Below, piece by piece: positions 6,567-7,367 of a stretch of 7,367 nt of DNA. Origin of the DNA: Caldisericota bacterium (GTDB lineage Bacteria > Caldisericota > Caldisericia > Cryosericales > Cryosericaceae). The translations under genes and the position numbers were made by a program. Location: positions 1 through 7,367 of the forward strand of contig JAPLGH010000132.1 of assembly GCA_026390285.1 (NCBI GenBank), given 5' to 3'. Under the pieces are notes generated by a model. That model ran no database searches. It saw nothing but the letters and a program-made list of their open reading frames with translations, and was not told the DNA's origin. The stretch's first letter is position 1. Every line of letters starts with the position of its first letter.

Positions 6567-7255
6567 CTGTGTGACGCCGTGTCGATCTGGGCCTGCTCGT
6601 CGCGTGCCCGCTGTTCCGCTCTCTGGATATAGAACGAAAGCTTGAGGAACTCCTGCGACAGGTCAACTGACAACACCGGGATCTTCTCAGATACCTTGAT
6701 ACTCTGTGGGGCGAAGTTGAGGATGCCACGAATGCCTGCCTCACAGAGGATTCGGGCTGCCGTTCGAGCACTGGACGCAGGAACGGCAATAACCCCGATG
6801 GCGATGCGTTCGCGGCGAACAACAGTCTTCAACTCATCAAGGGAGTACACAGGAATGCGCTCTACACGGGTCCCGATCTTGTGCGGATCCGTGTCAAACG
6901 CCGCAACATACTTGAATCCCCACTTCTGAACCATCCGACTTTCAATGAGTGCTGTGCCGAGTGAACCCACCCCCACGATACAGCACTTCCACTGTTCCAC
7001 GCCACGCCCGAAGATGGCCTCGACTTCGGTCTTCAGTCCGACGACATCGTACCCGGTGCCTCGCTTGCCAAATCGGCCAAACACCGACAGGTCCTGTCTG
7101 ACCTGTTCGGCGCTCGCTCCGGTCAGCGATGCCAATTCCCGCGACGAAAGTGTCGGTGTGCCTTGCTGTTCAAGATACGTGAGGCAGCGCAGATACGTAG
7201 CCATGCGCGAAATAGTCGCTTGTGATATGTCTTCCAATCCGTATTTCGTTTCCAT
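6560..7255 (-). CDS. rex: Redox-sensing transcriptional repressor Rex
   Basis: 231 residues, slightly longer than the usual 205-220. The N-terminal winged helix (about 10-80) includes ISRMATYLRCLTYLE and SSRELASLTGASAEQVRQD (37-55), then LSVFGRFGKRGTGYDV (56-71), the DNA-recognition region typical of Rex. The Rossmann domain has GVGSLG (95-100) for dinucleotide binding and Asp121 at the end of the second strand (AAFDTD). LKLSFYIQRAEQ (204-215) resembles the C-terminal domain-swap helix, followed by a polar tail of about 15 residues. Rex is known to release DNA when NADH rises, turning on fermentative and anaerobic respiration genes. RMATY replaces the common RLPxY near the N-terminus. ATG 7255 has AAGGAG three bases upstream, a short gap. 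The gene converges on fdhD with only 8 bases between stop codons. Its targets are not visible; no Rex consensus was found in the intergenic regions here. Confidence 0.93.
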   Translation of the reverse strand: METKYGLEDISQATISRMATYLRCLTYLEQQGTPTLSSRELASLTGASAEQVRQDLSVFGRFGKRGTGYDVVGLKTEVEAIFGRGVEQWKCCIVGVGSLGTALIESRMVQKWGFKYVAAFDTDPHKIGTRVERIPVYSLDELKTVVRRERIAIGVIAVPASSARTAARILCEAGIRGILNFAPQSIKVSEKIPVLSVDLSQEFLKLSFYIQRAEQRARDEQAQIDTASHSE

Positions 7256-7367
7256 CAGCTCCTTCGCCTGCTCTCCTGTCCGAATCCACGTCCGCTGTCC
7301 TGGACAACATCGCCCTCCTGTCCACGCAGGAACTCCAGGAGCAGCAGTTGCGCCTGAGGGTCAGTCA
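7255..7367 (-). CDS. Possible C-terminal end of an unidentified gene upstream of rex (partial)
   Basis: Reading the minus strand from the window edge, one frame stays open for 36 codons (begins TDPQAQLLLLEFLRGQEGD, ends GQESRRRS) and stops at TGA overlapping the rex ATG by one base (TGATG). This matches the tight, coupled spacing elsewhere in the window and would make rex the second gene of an operon. The fragment is too short to recognise, and the other frames in this 112-base piece are also largely open, so it may simply be the rex leader. The nonamer GGACAGGAG occurs twice in it. Confidence 0.3.
   Translation of the reverse strand, partial: TDPQAQLLLLEFLRGQEGDVVQDSGRGFGQESRRRS

Noticed and set aside
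7218..7232. TTGTGATAT as a Rex operator half-site
   Set aside because: It lies within the rex coding region and lacks the matching CACAA arm at the right distance.
7222..7367. Divergent plus-strand gene starting at GTG 7222 and leaving the window
   Set aside because: The frame looks protein-like beyond about 7270, but it would overlap the rex start, has no SD and no ATG; the minus-strand TGATG junction is the more economical reading.
1..7367. CRISPR array, tRNA, rRNA, insertion sequence or prophage
   Set aside because: No regularly spaced repeats, cloverleaf, rRNA-like sequence, transposase or terminal repeats were seen; nearly all sequence is assigned to ordinary genes.

Overview
The window looks like a chromosomal stretch of a bacterium with moderately high GC that lives, at least partly, without oxygen. 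It encodes a molybdenum hydroxylase of the xanthine dehydrogenase/CO dehydrogenase family, an FdhD-type molybdenum-cofactor sulfurtransferase, a Rex redox repressor and a peptidase T. Genes are packed tightly, with 4-nt ATGA overlaps, an 8-nt convergent gap and purine-rich Shine-Dalgarno (SD) sites. I cannot place the organism more precisely. I see no rRNA, tRNA, CRISPR array, insertion sequence or phage gene, so this reads as ordinary chromosome.

Layout. 1-144 is a leader with inverted repeats and a possible -10 box. 145-1857 (+) is one uninterrupted reading frame joining a DUF1893 domain to a complete peptidase T; a second good SD and ATG at the junction (610) could also give free PepT. 1881-1908 is a hairpin terminator between convergent genes. 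5662 down to 1933 (-) is a three-gene operon in the order FAD subunit, 2Fe-2S subunit, molybdopterin subunit, the CoxM-CoxS-CoxL order, with both junctions overlapping as ATGA. 5663-5816 is a 154-bp divergent promoter region with a readable promoter on each strand and several dyads. 5817-6551 (+) is a short FdhD-family protein. 6560-7255 (-) is Rex, preceded by what may be the last codons of another minus-strand gene that runs off the window.

How it works together. The three hydroxylase subunits should form an enzyme that hydroxylates a heterocycle or aldehyde at a Mo centre and passes electrons through two 2Fe-2S clusters to FAD. Such enzymes need a terminal sulfido ligand on Mo, usually supplied with the help of XdhC. 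No xdhC lies here; an FdhD homologue is divergently transcribed from the operon instead and may do this job. Rex, which senses NADH/NAD+, sits beside this redox module, but I found no Rex operator in the shared promoter region. The DUF1893-PepT gene is probably unrelated, apart from sharing the convergent terminator.

Most worth following: the DUF1893-PepT fusion with an internal start, and the pairing of a molybdenum hydroxylase with an FdhD that lacks the usual CxxC pair. Neither is clearly a wholly new system.
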